From positions 62,001 through 126,000 of the forward strand of contig VENI01000002.1 in assembly GCA_009711615.1 (NCBI GenBank): a stretch of DNA of 64,000 nt. The letters run 5' to 3'. How positions within the stretch are numbered: the first letter of the stretch is position 1; each line of letters starts with the position of its first letter. A model generated the notes under the pieces. The model saw nothing but the letters and a program-made list of their open reading frames with translations, ran no database searches and was not told where the DNA came from. The stretch is from Bacillota bacterium. Lineage in GTDB: Bacteria; Bacillota; Desulfotomaculia; Desulfotomaculales; Desulfohalotomaculaceae. The translations under genes and the position numbers were made by a program. Shown one piece after another: positions 37,099 through 45,229 of this stretch.

Positions 37099-37410
37099 AT
37101 GAATATGTCAAAGGGCGAATTGGGTATAGGGACAAGCCAGCTGCTTGAAACAGAAGACGAGATTATAGCTTCTTACTACATGCCTGGTTTTGATGAAAAG
37201 AATATAAAAGTAAAGTTGAAGGACAATATTCTAACAATTAGTGGAGAAATGAAGGCAATAAATCAGTTTGAAACTCAGCAAAGTCAGCAGTATGTATCCG
37301 GAAGTTTTCAGCAGTCTGTGAGTCTTCCGGCTAATGCTGTAACCGATGATATAAAGAAAGAATTTAAGGATGGAGTTTTTAAAATTCTAATCCCCAAGCA
37401 AAAGGATTAA
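37099..37410 (+). CDS. Small heat-shock protein, Hsp20/alpha-crystallin family
   Basis: The 103-aa protein has GGGAGG before its ATG. It is a compact alpha-crystallin domain: YYMPGFDEKNIKVKLKDNIL near residues 26-45, the hydrophobic core ISGE, SFQQSVSLPANAV, and the signature FKDGVFKILIPK at the end. It lacks a long N-terminal arm and the usual IxI tail, as in spore-coat-associated or minimal Hsp20 proteins. It likely holds unfolding proteins during stress. It is followed by 131 AT-rich bases before the ATP-grasp gene. Confidence 0.85.
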   Translation: MNMSKGELGIGTSQLLETEDEIIASYYMPGFDEKNIKVKLKDNILTISGEMKAINQFETQQSQQYVSGSFQQSVSLPANAVTDDIKKEFKDGVFKILIPKQKD

Positions 37411-37541
37411 CAAAGTTAATTAGTACAATTATATTTAAAAATGTTAAAAAATAATAATAAAATCTTATATTAAAAATAAAATTTGGCAATTATCTATATT
37501 GTAGATTTTAAAATTAATCAGCCAGAAAGAAGGAGTAATTA

Positions 37542-38885
37542 ATGCCATATCAATCATCATTAAATGATCATCAATTTAAAGTAAATCACCAAAGAGATCG
37601 AAAAGCAATAGAGAATAAGAGAACAGGCCCAATTAGATTAAACCACCAAAAACCTGAACATGGAAAGAAGATCGCATTAATTGGATGGAATGTTTCTTCC
37701 ATAGAAGCTATGGAAAAATTAAATCGGCCATTTGTAATTGTCAGTCTTCCAGGATTTGAAGATTATGCAAAACAACATAACATTCCCTTTGTGGGATGGG
37801 ATTTTGATACTAAACTCACTTATAAACAGGTTTATGATCGTTCAAAAGAATTGTATCAAACATTAAAAGAATTTCAGTGTGATCATGCCATACCCGCCTT
37901 TGAAGAAACGGTTGAATGGGCAGGAGCACTGAATGCATATTTTAGAAATGACCCTAAAATATTTGACCACTCAATCTTATTTCGCGACAAAGCAATGATG
38001 AAAAGAAGAGCACATATAGGCGGCCTTAAGGTAGGAGTATTTGAAGAGGTAGACAATAAGGAAGAGGTCCGTCGTTTTTTCAGGCGCGTAAATGATATGT
38101 TACTACGTTCGCGAGATAACAACCATGATCCAATTCATGTTAAAGCTTTAAATAAGGCAGGTGCCGCCGGTCATCGGATGATTCGATCTGAAGATGATAT
38201 TGATAAAAAACTAAGCGAAGACAATTTTCCTTGTTTAATTGAGAGTCATTTAGATGGGGTTGAAATTTCTTGTGAAGCCTTTATTTTTAAAGGAGAAGTA
38301 AAATTTTTAAATATTACAGAATACGTCGTTTTTGGTTATTCTATGATGGTACCACCTATTCCTGAAATTGAAAAGTACCGTCCATTAGTCCGTAAGGAAG
38401 TTGAAAAATTAGTCGATGCTTTTGATATTAAATATGGGATTATTCACCCTGAATTTTTTATTGCAGATGACGAGCACCTATATTTTGGTGAAGTTGCCTA
38501 TCGGATTCCTGGAGGTCATATCTTTGAATTGATGCAAAAATCTTATAATTTCAATCCATTTGAGGCACATATTCTATGTTGTGATCCTAATACAGAGGAA
38601 GAAGAATTAGATAAAATTTTTCCAGATGAAACAAGTGCAAAAGGTTATGCGGGTAGTTTCTTAGTTTATCCAAAAAAGAAATATATAACAGATGTGAATA
38701 TTCCTAAAGAACTTGAAGAACATCCTTGTTTTGAAAAGCACACGTTGTTTCAACCTGCTGTAAACAAAGTACAGGACCTAGAAGGATACGGCAATCACCT
38801 TGGGACCATTTTTTTCTACGGAGATGATTCTGAACAAGTGCACCAACAGTTAATGAATTATGTTGATCACGATTTCTATGTATAA
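37542..38885 (+). CDS. ATP-grasp ligase of unknown substrate
   Basis: The 447-aa protein has AAAGGAG before its ATG. After a charged 38-residue N-terminus it has a pre-ATP-grasp Rossmann region (KKIALIGWNVSSIEAM), then lid and core regions (FRDKAMMKRRAHIGG, HVKALNKAGAAGHRMI, IESHLDGVEISCEAF). The metal-binding end reads IHPEFFIADD and YFGEVAYRIPGGH, a variant of the ATP-grasp ExNxRxxGG loop. Such enzymes join a carboxylate to an amine or thiol through an acyl phosphate. It is followed after 32 bases by the 658-aa gene and then by ectC, indicating one pathway; the substrate is unknown. Confidence 0.82.
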   Translation: MPYQSSLNDHQFKVNHQRDRKAIENKRTGPIRLNHQKPEHGKKIALIGWNVSSIEAMEKLNRPFVIVSLPGFEDYAKQHNIPFVGWDFDTKLTYKQVYDRSKELYQTLKEFQCDHAIPAFEETVEWAGALNAYFRNDPKIFDHSILFRDKAMMKRRAHIGGLKVGVFEEVDNKEEVRRFFRRVNDMLLRSRDNNHDPIHVKALNKAGAAGHRMIRSEDDIDKKLSEDNFPCLIESHLDGVEISCEAFIFKGEVKFLNITEYVVFGYSMMVPPIPEIEKYRPLVRKEVEKLVDAFDIKYGIIHPEFFIADDEHLYFGEVAYRIPGGHIFELMQKSYNFNPFEAHILCCDPNTEEEELDKIFPDETSAKGYAGSFLVYPKKKYITDVNIPKELEEHPCFEKHTLFQPAVNKVQDLEGYGNHLGTIFFYGDDSEQVHQQLMNYVDHDFYV

Positions 38886-38917
38886 ACTTTATTGAAAAAT
38901 AATATAGGAGTGAAGAA

Positions 38918-40894
38918 ATGGCTTTAGAGGTTGATACAAGTAAAAAAGCAGCATTTGAACAAGCACTAGAAGCATTAGAAACTGCTTTTTCCTACGCAAA
39001 AAACATGTACCAGACAGATGTGTATCAGACTGCAGCTCGAATAATGAATGAAAAAGATGGTATGAAATTTTTATATAAATATGCGAGCCGCTTTGATGAG
39101 GCGGGCATTTTTGAAGGTAGGCCTTGGGCCGAACCATCTAAATTACAGCCTCGTTTAGTCAAAGGGTCTTTAATGGCTGGCGGTATGACATCTATTGTAG
39201 AGGTCTTGAGTGAATTGCGTATGGTAGCTATCGCCAAAGGAAATCATACCCATGAAAAAGTATCAAAAAAGGATGCTAACGAATTTTTAAATAAAGTAAT
39301 GGCATTAAATATTGATATCCTTTTCCCAGAAGAAACAGAGGCAGCACGAATAGAAGGAAAAAGAAAAGAAAAGGATCGTGCTGAACACTTATTTCAACTT
39401 TTAGCCGATGAACTATCATTGGCATCCATTTCAGGAACACTTATAAAAGAAATTGATGAATTGGTTGCGCAACGGCCGATCATGGTTGATCGAATTATAA
39501 CAATGATAAAGAATGCTAAACAATTATTAAATGTCGATATTAATACTAAAGAACAAAAGGCAATTAAACAATATCTTGATGCCATTACTGGTCCTTCAAG
39601 AATAAGCAAAGAACTGACTGATCTATCAGATTATCGTAACAAATTAAAGGAACTAGATGAAAAAGTTTTAAAGGAAGAAGCAAAAGCCTTTGCGAAATCA
39701 ATGCTTAAGACTGGTCTTGTTGCACCTCAGCATGTAACGCTGGTACGTTTTTTGAATGTTAATAAGCCTAAGCTTCTGACAGAGGCTCTTGGTCTTAACA
39801 AAAAAGGTGAGGCCAATTTAGAAGAACATTTTTCCATAGTGAGTAACTTAATAAAAGTGGCTATTCATCCTCCCATGCGCCAATCTTTATATGGATTAGC
39901 CTGTATGCTAGAGCGTGGTGTACTATCTTCAAACCCTGTTATTCCGGGTCTGCAACGCCTAATCGAACTTGATTTATTACCGGAAGTTCGAAAAGTACTT
40001 TTAAATTCAATAAAAAAAGGCAACGAAGGTATCACTGCCAATGATATTATGCTTGCTGGTGTCATTAGTGTCTTCGGACAGCCTTTAGGGGTTGGACAAG
40101 GGATGAATCCAACTTGCCAAACTGCACGGGGAATTAGTCTTTGGTCCCTGCATGATCTTGGTTATTTGTTAGAACTAGTGGCGAGAGCTGCAAGGGATGG
40201 GGACATTGACATTATGTTTGAAGGACAGCCCATCCATTCAATGAATCTTAGAGATGGGCTGGTGGATAACCTTCATGAAGAACTAGACCCGGTATCGCTT
40301 ATTTTGGTACCTCACTTAGATCGTATTTACGGTGAGTTAGTACGTAGAGCAGAGTTTAGAGGCGATGATGTACATAAATGGGTGAATCCTGCTTTTTACG
40401 GTGACTGGGTTTCCAGGGGATTCAGCAGTACCATTGATCCATTAACAGGGGCTATTGCTGATTACAGTGGTTTTGTACGTCTTTTCTATGCAACTCATCA
40501 TCCTGAATATAATAATGGCCACCAGATTATTTACCCTAACCCTGTAGGTATATTCGTTACTGATTCCCTCGCTGATTTACTGGGTCTTCATGCTGTATCC
40601 ATACAGCGGGTAGATCGTGATCCAGATGGGAAGTATCGTGTTTATTTTTACAATCCAAATAATGACAGTTCTCAAAATTGGGGGCAGGGGATACAACCAG
40701 CTGTGAAAGGGCATGGTGAAGAACCTGGTGAATCTTCCTTACCGTTTCATGAATTTGTTTCCCGATTATATGCTTTCCATTATAATCCCTATGAGCAGGG
40801 AGATGCATATGCGGTAGACAATGAGACCGTTCAGGAAATAGAAAAGATTGCTCGTAATAGCTGGGGTCAAAAGTATACATGGGTTGACTTATAA
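38918..40894 (+). CDS. Uncharacterised 658-aa protein with a candidate papain-like Cys-His-Asn domain
   Basis: I recognise no named family. The first ~300 residues are helical and Lys/Glu-rich, with a GSLMAGGMTSIVEVL turn. The rest is more conserved-looking, with NPTCQTARGISLWS (Cys400), LGLHAVSI (His558) and VYFYNPNND (Asn579). This order and spacing, with a Cys at a helix start, a His-Ala-Val strand and an Asn after a beta hairpin, is what papain-like peptidases and transglutaminases show. The domain is therefore a candidate cysteine amidase, peptidase or transamidase (inference). No signal peptide. Encoded between an ATP-grasp ligase and ectoine synthase, all with good ribosome-binding sites. 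Confidence 0.75.
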   Translation: MALEVDTSKKAAFEQALEALETAFSYAKNMYQTDVYQTAARIMNEKDGMKFLYKYASRFDEAGIFEGRPWAEPSKLQPRLVKGSLMAGGMTSIVEVLSELRMVAIAKGNHTHEKVSKKDANEFLNKVMALNIDILFPEETEAARIEGKRKEKDRAEHLFQLLADELSLASISGTLIKEIDELVAQRPIMVDRIITMIKNAKQLLNVDINTKEQKAIKQYLDAITGPSRISKELTDLSDYRNKLKELDEKVLKEEAKAFAKSMLKTGLVAPQHVTLVRFLNVNKPKLLTEALGLNKKGEANLEEHFSIVSNLIKVAIHPPMRQSLYGLACMLERGVLSSNPVIPGLQRLIELDLLPEVRKVLLNSIKKGNEGITANDIMLAGVISVFGQPLGVGQGMNPTCQTARGISLWSLHDLGYLLELVARAARDGDIDIMFEGQPIHSMNLRDGLVDNLHEELDPVSLILVPHLDRIYGELVRRAEFRGDDVHKWVNPAFYGDWVSRGFSSTIDPLTGAIADYSGFVRLFYATHHPEYNNGHQIIYPNPVGIFVTDSLADLLGLHAVSIQRVDRDPDGKYRVYFYNPNNDSSQNWGQGIQPAVKGHGEEPGESSLPFHEFVSRLYAFHYNPYEQGDAYAVDNETVQEIEKIARNSWGQKYTWVDL

Positions 40895-40958
40895 ATTTTA
40901 ATTAGCCAATAATTTATATTTTTCATCAAAGAATAAGAGTAAAAGGAGATGTAAGAGA

Positions 40959-41357
40959 ATGATTGTAAGAAAATTAGAGGAACTAGAGGGCACTGATAGA
41001 GACGTTGATGATGGAAACTGGAGAAGCCGCCGACTTTTATTAAGAAAAGATGGAATGGGATTTTCGTATCATGATACGATTATTCGTGCCGGAACTGAAA
41101 CACAAATATGGTATAAAAATCACCTCGAAGCCGTTTATTGTATTGAAGGTGAAGGGGAAGTTGAACTCGTGGATGACGGAACTGTTTACACCATAAAAGC
41201 CGGGACGATGTATGCACTAAATAATCATGAAAACCACTATTTGAGAGCGAATAAGGGTACGGATATGAGGATGGTGTGTGTTTTTAACCCGCCAGTAACT
41301 GGAAGAGAAGTACATGATGAAGAAGGAGTTTATCCTCTTATTGAAGACAATGAATAA
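40959..41357 (+). CDS. ectC: L-ectoine synthase (EctC), solitary
   Basis: The 132-aa cupin is unmistakably EctC: the N-terminus [16 protein letters not shown], then [23 protein letters not shown] and [14 protein letters not shown], with the tail [13 protein letters not shown]. EctC cyclises N-gamma-acetyl-diaminobutyrate to ectoine with an iron centre. The iron ligands known from the Paenibacillus enzyme (Glu57, Tyr85, His93) are at the same positions here. The substrate-contact residues Trp21, Thr40 and Tyr52 and the Phe/Glu/His trio are also kept (109, 117, 119, shifted by a two-residue insertion). EctA and EctB are absent nearby, so the substrate is either supplied otherwise or different. 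Confidence 0.93.
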   Translation: MIVRKLEELEGTDRDVDDGNWRSRRLLLRKDGMGFSYHDTIIRAGTETQIWYKNHLEAVYCIEGEGEVELVDDGTVYTIKAGTMYALNNHENHYLRANKGTDMRMVCVFNPPVTGREVHDEEGVYPLIEDNE

Positions 41358-41373
41358 TGATATTCGTTTATAC

Positions 41374-41413
41374 AAAAAGCTGATTTACTTTAAAAATAAG
41401 AAATCAGCTTTTT
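41374..41413 (+). terminator. Terminator after ectC
   Basis: AAAAAGCTGATTT / AAATCAGCTTTTT stem with a 14-base AT-rich loop. Confidence 0.8.
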
Positions 41414-41450
41414 GCAGCTAAAGAAAAAACTTGTCTAAATATTGGTTCCG

Positions 41451-41528
41451 CTAATAAGTATTATGTAAACTAGCATGTTTTAAAAGGGGTTTTTCTGCCT
41501 CATTATTTATTTCAATACTATAGAGCAT
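41451..41528 (-). CDS. Possible 25-aa peptide or decayed gene start
   Basis: On the minus strand AGGAGG (41541-41536) stands 7 bases before an ATG that opens a 25-codon frame ending inside the dispersed repeat at 41455-41472. The ribosome-binding site is excellent, but the product resembles nothing known. It may be the 5' stub of a gene cut off when the repeat arrived. Confidence 0.25.
   Translation of the reverse strand: MLYSIEINNEAEKPLLKHASLHNTY
41455..41472 (+). repeat. Dispersed repeat, copy A
   Basis: AAGTATTATGTAAACTAG, identical over 18 bases to copy B at 44023-44040 and sharing TTATGTAAACTAG with the copies ending at 50558 and 56229. The downstream GTTTTAAAAGG is shared with copy B. 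It lies about 40 bases after the ectC terminator. Confidence 0.7.
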
Positions 41529-41561
41529 TATCAAACCTCCTGGGATAAACTAATACAATTC

Positions 41562-41828
41562 TTAATTGCTTTTTACCAATGACCTAATTAGCAATATACC
41601 AGAGAAAGCATTCAGTAATAGTTGAAATTCTGCTATTCTAAATATGTTGATAAACCAAGCTGTGCCAGCACCGAACCAGACTGCCCAATAAATTCTCGGA
41701 ATTATACTAATAATCATCAAAAGTATTGCAGGTGCAATTAACCAGTTAACTTTAATATTCCTGCGAAGAATTTGTCTCAACCCTCGCCATTCGATTAATA
41801 TGCCAAATAGAAAACCCCACATGCTCAT
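41562..41828 (-). CDS. Small hydrophobic protein or fragment
   Basis: The 88-aa frame encodes three hydrophobic segments (WGFLFGILIEW, WLIAPAILLMIISIIPRIYWAV, LLLNAFSGILLI) separated by a basic stretch RQILRRNIK. There is no good ribosome-binding site before the ATG. A further hydrophobic minus-strand frame occupies about 41838-41965, ending in a TGA just upstream. The two may be halves of a broken membrane-protein gene. No family is recognised. The rest of 41529-42008 holds nothing else supportable. Confidence 0.4.
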   Translation of the reverse strand: MSMWGFLFGILIEWRGLRQILRRNIKVNWLIAPAILLMIISIIPRIYWAVWFGAGTAWFINIFRIAEFQLLLNAFSGILLIRSLVKSN

Positions 41829-42008
41829 TTTTAGTAATGGAACTTCAGGGTTCCCTCAACGTATCTAAAGCAATCTTAATTTCCCAGAATGTTTCTGTCA
41901 TTAGATAAAGTAGTATAACCATAGCAAAAATGACAAAAGAGTAAAACAAGTGTTTATTGATAGTATCAACCCCTTAACATTCCTATTGATAATGTTAAAT
42001 AGCACCTT

Positions 42009-42579
42009 TTATAGTAATAGGTATTTATAATATGCAAAAAATTCTCTAACAAGGGAATAGACATCTCTTAATTCAAAATACTTTGCATGTGCTGTATTGA
42101 CGTGATCCAAACCAACTTTTTTAAACGCTAATTTTGTCCTGCTTATATGATAAAATTGGGAAATTATTGTTGCTGAGTTAAAATTCATATCATCCATTAT
42201 AGCTTTTGTGTTTTTGGCTGTCATAAATGTGTTATACCCTTCTTGGTCTAAAAGAATTTTATTCTCTGCAATACCATTTTTAATCAGATATTGGTTTCAT
42301 AATAACTGCCTCATTAAATCCTGCTTTTCCTATACCACCGCTCACTATTACATAGTTGAAATATTCTTTCTTATAAAGTTCTACTGCTCTGTCTAATCTA
42401 CCCTGTAGCCGCTTTGAAGGACGTCCATCTAACTCAACTTTGTTTCCTAAAACTACAGCAACTTCTGAAAATTCAATGTTGTCATTTAACCCCTCAAAAG
42501 TAATAATTAAAATATGCCCTATAAACAAAAAAAATATTGTTGCAATTAAATACTTAATTCCTTTTTTCATCATTATCAT
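42009..42579 (-). pseudogene. DUF218/SanA-YdcF-like membrane protein, frameshifted
   Basis: Two minus-strand frames join into one SanA/YdcF-like protein. The first part (42280-42579) has a membrane anchor and VAVVLGNKVELDGRPSKRLQ plus VIVSGGIGKAGFNEAVIM. It then runs into a stop. Dropping one of the two C bases at 42293-42294 (GG on the + strand) restores KQYLIKNGIAENKILLDQEG and continues into the second part, with TFMTAKNTKAIM and SQFYHISRTKLAF. DUF218 proteins act in envelope or vancomycin-related stress. The single-base insertion makes this a pseudogene unless it is a sequencing error. Confidence 0.8.
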
Positions 42580-43017
42580 CCGTCCTTGGTAAAGAGAATT
42601 CAGAAATTACGATACTGCTGCTATACATCAACCTGAACAGTATGGTTATCAGGAGAGTGTTTAGTATAGGTTTTGAATCTAAGAGGTAAAAACCCTATAA
42701 AAAGTAAGTTTTTCAGCCCTTTATCTGGCACTCATTTTATTGCTCTCTATCAGAAAGATGAAAATTATAAGGCTTTAAAACGGCTGGAGTTATTATTTAG
42801 GATTAATCATACTAGAAACAAAATTTGCGATGCTTGTATGGAATTTGTGGGGCCATTTTAATGTTATCTTAATCAAATTAGTCCTTAACATAAACAACAT
42901 CAAACTAAATTATATTTAAATAATTAACTACCGTGCATTTTTATTCCTTACTATTATGCAATTTATAGATATTGTGAATTGAGGGTTTATAAGTCTATAA
43001 ATTAGGGATCTTGCTCA
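42580..43017. other. Decayed intergenic stretch
   Basis: No intact gene. The + strand frame 42673-42861 (62 aa) ends in INHTRNKICDACMEFVGPF, whose DNA is partly repeated at 44176-44232 (see repeats). It looks like the remains of a mobile or accessory gene, not a functional one. Confidence 0.4.
42802..42862 (+). repeat. Repeat of ~60 bp, copy 1 (partner 44176-44232)
   Basis: ATTAATCATACTAGAAACAA here and ATTAATCATACTCGAAACAA at 44176 are the first 20 bases of two related segments. Both then continue through GCTTGT/CCTTGT and TGTGGGGCCAT/TGTGAGGCCAT. Roughly three quarters of positions match across the segment. Confidence 0.55.
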
Positions 43018-43836
43018 TCAAGTAAATAAAAGCTTATACATATTTTTTCCCTTGATTAAATTTTTCTCGTATTCACTTATTCCGAGATGGTTTATGCGAT
43101 TAATATTTATTTGTAGATTATTCTTACCATAAGGGGTGTCTGATCCTAATATCACTTTGTTTGCACCTACATTATCAATAGCATTCTTCAATCTCTCTAA
43201 TGATATCAATTGAGGAGGAGATATTTCATAAAAAACATTTCTATTTTTTGCATGCTTGTGAATATTTTCATAGCCTATTAGGTGTGCTATTATAAAAGAA
43301 TTATTTAAATATTTATTGGCTATTTGGATAAAAGCATTAACTTGTCTTATTGTAGAAATATGAATAAATATAGGCATATTGTGCTCCAAAGCCCACTCTG
43401 TGATTTTTTTGAAACTTTCACAGGAAATATCAAATTTATGCCAGCACTGATGCAATTTTATTAGTTTAAAACCATATTCTTTATAGTCATCTTCAAGTTT
43501 TAATAGACAGTGTCTATCAAGAGGATTTATCCAATATGCTTGTATTATTCTATCTGGAGACATTTGAGAAAGCTTATATACATATCTATTCTGTTCATCA
43601 ATATGCTTTGCCGCACCACCAAGTTTGGTAACAAAGCCAATAACTCTATTTACAGCAAACATAAAATCTTTTTTGGGATATTTTTCTGATAATAGAGGTA
43701 ATCCGTAGGTTTTTTTGCTATTAGCCTCACCTGGACATAATACTACTTTGTCAGTTTTGTTTGAATCTAAAACTTTTATAATGTTTTCATAATTAAAGTA
43801 TTCTCCACAAGCATGTGCATGACCATCAATAATCAT
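43018..43836 (-). CDS. Amidohydrolase-2 family TIM-barrel hydrolase
   Basis: The 272-aa protein begins MIIDGHAHACGEYF, the metal-binding HxH of amidohydrolase-2 enzymes. It continues with IKLHQCWHKFD, the strand IFIHIST, FIIAHLIGYEN and the catalytic-Asp segment VILGSDTPYGK. Relatives include decarboxylases and lactonases, so the substrate is not predictable. The start has GGGAAAAC-type sequence upstream, a weak ribosome-binding site. It is isolated in a region of broken genes, but its own frame is intact. Confidence 0.78.
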   Translation of the reverse strand: MIIDGHAHACGEYFNYENIIKVLDSNKTDKVVLCPGEANSKKTYGLPLLSEKYPKKDFMFAVNRVIGFVTKLGGAAKHIDEQNRYVYKLSQMSPDRIIQAYWINPLDRHCLLKLEDDYKEYGFKLIKLHQCWHKFDISCESFKKITEWALEHNMPIFIHISTIRQVNAFIQIANKYLNNSFIIAHLIGYENIHKHAKNRNVFYEISPPQLISLERLKNAIDNVGANKVILGSDTPYGKNNLQININRINHLGISEYEKNLIKGKNMYKLLFT

Positions 43837-43960
43837 ATTGTTTTCCCTTTACTATTTTTTTTGAATTTAATTTATCTTAATTATCATATATTCAGCAAAA
43901 GCCTGGGCATAACCTACTGCAAGAGTACAAAAATATTAAAAAAAGAAGACAGTTTCTAAA

Positions 43961-44040
43961 AGGGGAGTCTTATATATCACGGCAGCTTCCCCCTACCCTT
44001 TGAATTTAAATTCTCGTTTATTAAGTATTATGTAAACTAG
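43961..44040 (+). repeat. Dispersed repeat, copy B, with hairpin
   Basis: It begins AGGGGAGTCTTATATATCAC, which pairs with the following CTTCCCCCT. It continues with CCCTTTGAATTTAAATTCTC and ends AAGTATTATGTAAACTAG. The whole 80 bases align with copy D (56144-56229), hairpin included; the end also matches copies A and C. Confidence 0.7.
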
Positions 44041-44175
44041 TGTGTTTTAAAGGAGTTTGACTAAGAATTTACTCTATTCCCTGATGCCGTTCTGTGATTA
44101 TATTAGAATTATTACATGGGATTAGTAGCTTTTTATTATTTGAGGCTTTTTTGGACATACTCTATTATTAACCAT

Positions 44176-44232
44176 GATTAATCATACTCGAAACAAAATT
44201 TTCAAGCCTTGTGCGTCATTCTGTGAGGCCAT
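44176..44232 (+). repeat. Repeat of ~60 bp, copy 2 (partner 42802-42862)
   Basis: Related to the segment at 42802-42862, 1.37 kb away in direct orientation. The two copies flank the amidohydrolase gene and copy B of the dispersed repeat. Confidence 0.55.
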
Positions 44233-44284
44233 CTTCAATCTATCTCCATCAATATTAAATTACTTAACGCTTCTGCTTAAAAAG

Positions 44285-44437
44285 TTAAACATTGATAATA
44301 CTAGCCAAATCATTAAGTGCAAATATCAGAACCATTATAATAGTTATAAGGATTACGAACTTATTCTTTTTTAACCTATTTGGAAGTTGCGCCTGCGAAT
44401 CGAAATATAATAAAGCGCTTCCCAGTAATACTGCCAT
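44285..44437 (-). CDS. Possible 50-aa membrane protein
   Basis: AAAGGAGAGGG (minus strand, about 44451-44441) lies at good distance before an ATG at 44437. The product has a hydrophobic start (AVLLGSALLYF), a polar basic middle (PNRLKKNK) and a strong membrane helix (FVILITIIMVLIFALNDLA). No family is recognised. The ribosome-binding site and membrane topology make it plausible, but it sits in decaying sequence. Confidence 0.45.
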   Translation of the reverse strand: MAVLLGSALLYFDSQAQLPNRLKKNKFVILITIIMVLIFALNDLASIINV

Positions 44438-44550
44438 GAACCCTCTCCTTTACATCTTTATTAAGGTGTATTCTATGACAGTAACAACAACTCCTGTATA
44501 TTGTTTCCAATCGCAATCAGTCATTACATCACGGCTATGTTATTCTGTAA

Positions 44551-44865
44551 TTATCCTATGTTTACATAAAATGGATGACCCTTAACCCCTCTATCCTTGA
44601 TCTCGCTTGATAATTTTAGGTAGGATAGTATTAAAAAGAAAAACGTACAATTGCAGCTATGACCATTGTGCTTTGAGGAAAATACCGATTCATTAAACAA
44701 TTTTAAATCAAGGGTGGAACAAGTAGATCCATAAAAATTCTTATATGCAGCATCGAGAACATCCAGTTTAACAGTTATATAAGAATGACCACGCTTATAA
44801 GTTATTTGCTCCGGCGTTACTTTAGTAATCGTAGACGTACCCTTCCCTGGGTTTTTAAAAACCAT
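44551..44865 (-). CDS. Conserved hypothetical protein cut off from its ribosome-binding site by an IS element
   Basis: The 104-aa frame has a plausible folded domain: ITKVTPEQITYKRGHSYITV at residues 13-32, an alpha segment DAAYKNFYGS, then NGHSCNCTFFFLILSYL and a C-terminal KDRGVKGHPFYVNI. I recall similar sequence in uncharacterised proteins but cannot name the family. Its ATG abuts the IS3 element. Removing the element and one copy of CAT would place AAGGAG (minus strand, 46099-46094) 5 bases before this ATG. The gene is therefore probably silenced or poorly translated. Confidence 0.55.
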   Translation of the reverse strand: MVFKNPGKGTSTITKVTPEQITYKRGHSYITVKLDVLDAAYKNFYGSTCSTLDLKLFNESVFSSKHNGHSCNCTFFFLILSYLKLSSEIKDRGVKGHPFYVNIG

Positions 44866-44942
44866 GGATGGGTTACACTTAGTTAGACAGTAAAATTAAG
44901 GTCTGGTAGACTTAACTAATAAGTTAAAAAGGAGACTCTATC

Positions 44943-45227
44943 ATGACCAAAAGAAAAAGACGGACATATACGAAAGAATTTAAGCACCAAATGGTCCAAT
45001 TATACCTAAATGGCAAGTCAAGGGATGAAATAATTAAGGAATACGAACTCACTGCCTCTGCGTTTGATAAATGGGTTAAACAAAGCCAAAATAGTGGTTC
45101 ATTTAAAGAAAAGGATAACCGAACCCCAGAGGAAGCTGAGTTAATCAGGCTTAGAAAAGAAAATAAGCAACTAGCGATGGAAAATGATATTTTAAAGCAA
45201 GCCGCGCTGATAATAGGACGAAAGTAA
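44943..45227 (+). CDS. IS3-family transposase OrfA
   Basis: The 94-aa protein has a helix-turn-helix (YTKEFKHQMVQLYLNGKSRDEIIKEY, split by helices) and a C-terminal leucine-zipper-like coil EEAELIRLRKENKQLAMEND. It starts behind AAAGGAGAC. orfB follows after 2 bases, nearly overlapping. In this family a programmed frameshift often makes an OrfAB fusion, and the tight junction suits this, but I did not find a definite slippery site. Confidence 0.92.
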   Translation: MTKRKRRTYTKEFKHQMVQLYLNGKSRDEIIKEYELTASAFDKWVKQSQNSGSFKEKDNRTPEEAELIRLRKENKQLAMENDILKQAALIIGRK

Positions 45228-45229
45228 GT

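Noticed and set aside
41374-41413. Possible CRISPR-like or riboswitch structure after ectC
   Set aside because: It is a single stem-loop with flanking A and T tracts, fully explained as a terminator; no repeats with regular spacing were found anywhere in the window.
42673-42861. 62-aa + strand frame containing INHTRNKICDACMEF
   Set aside because: No ribosome-binding site; its end is a repeat shared with 44176, so it is treated as a remnant rather than a gene.
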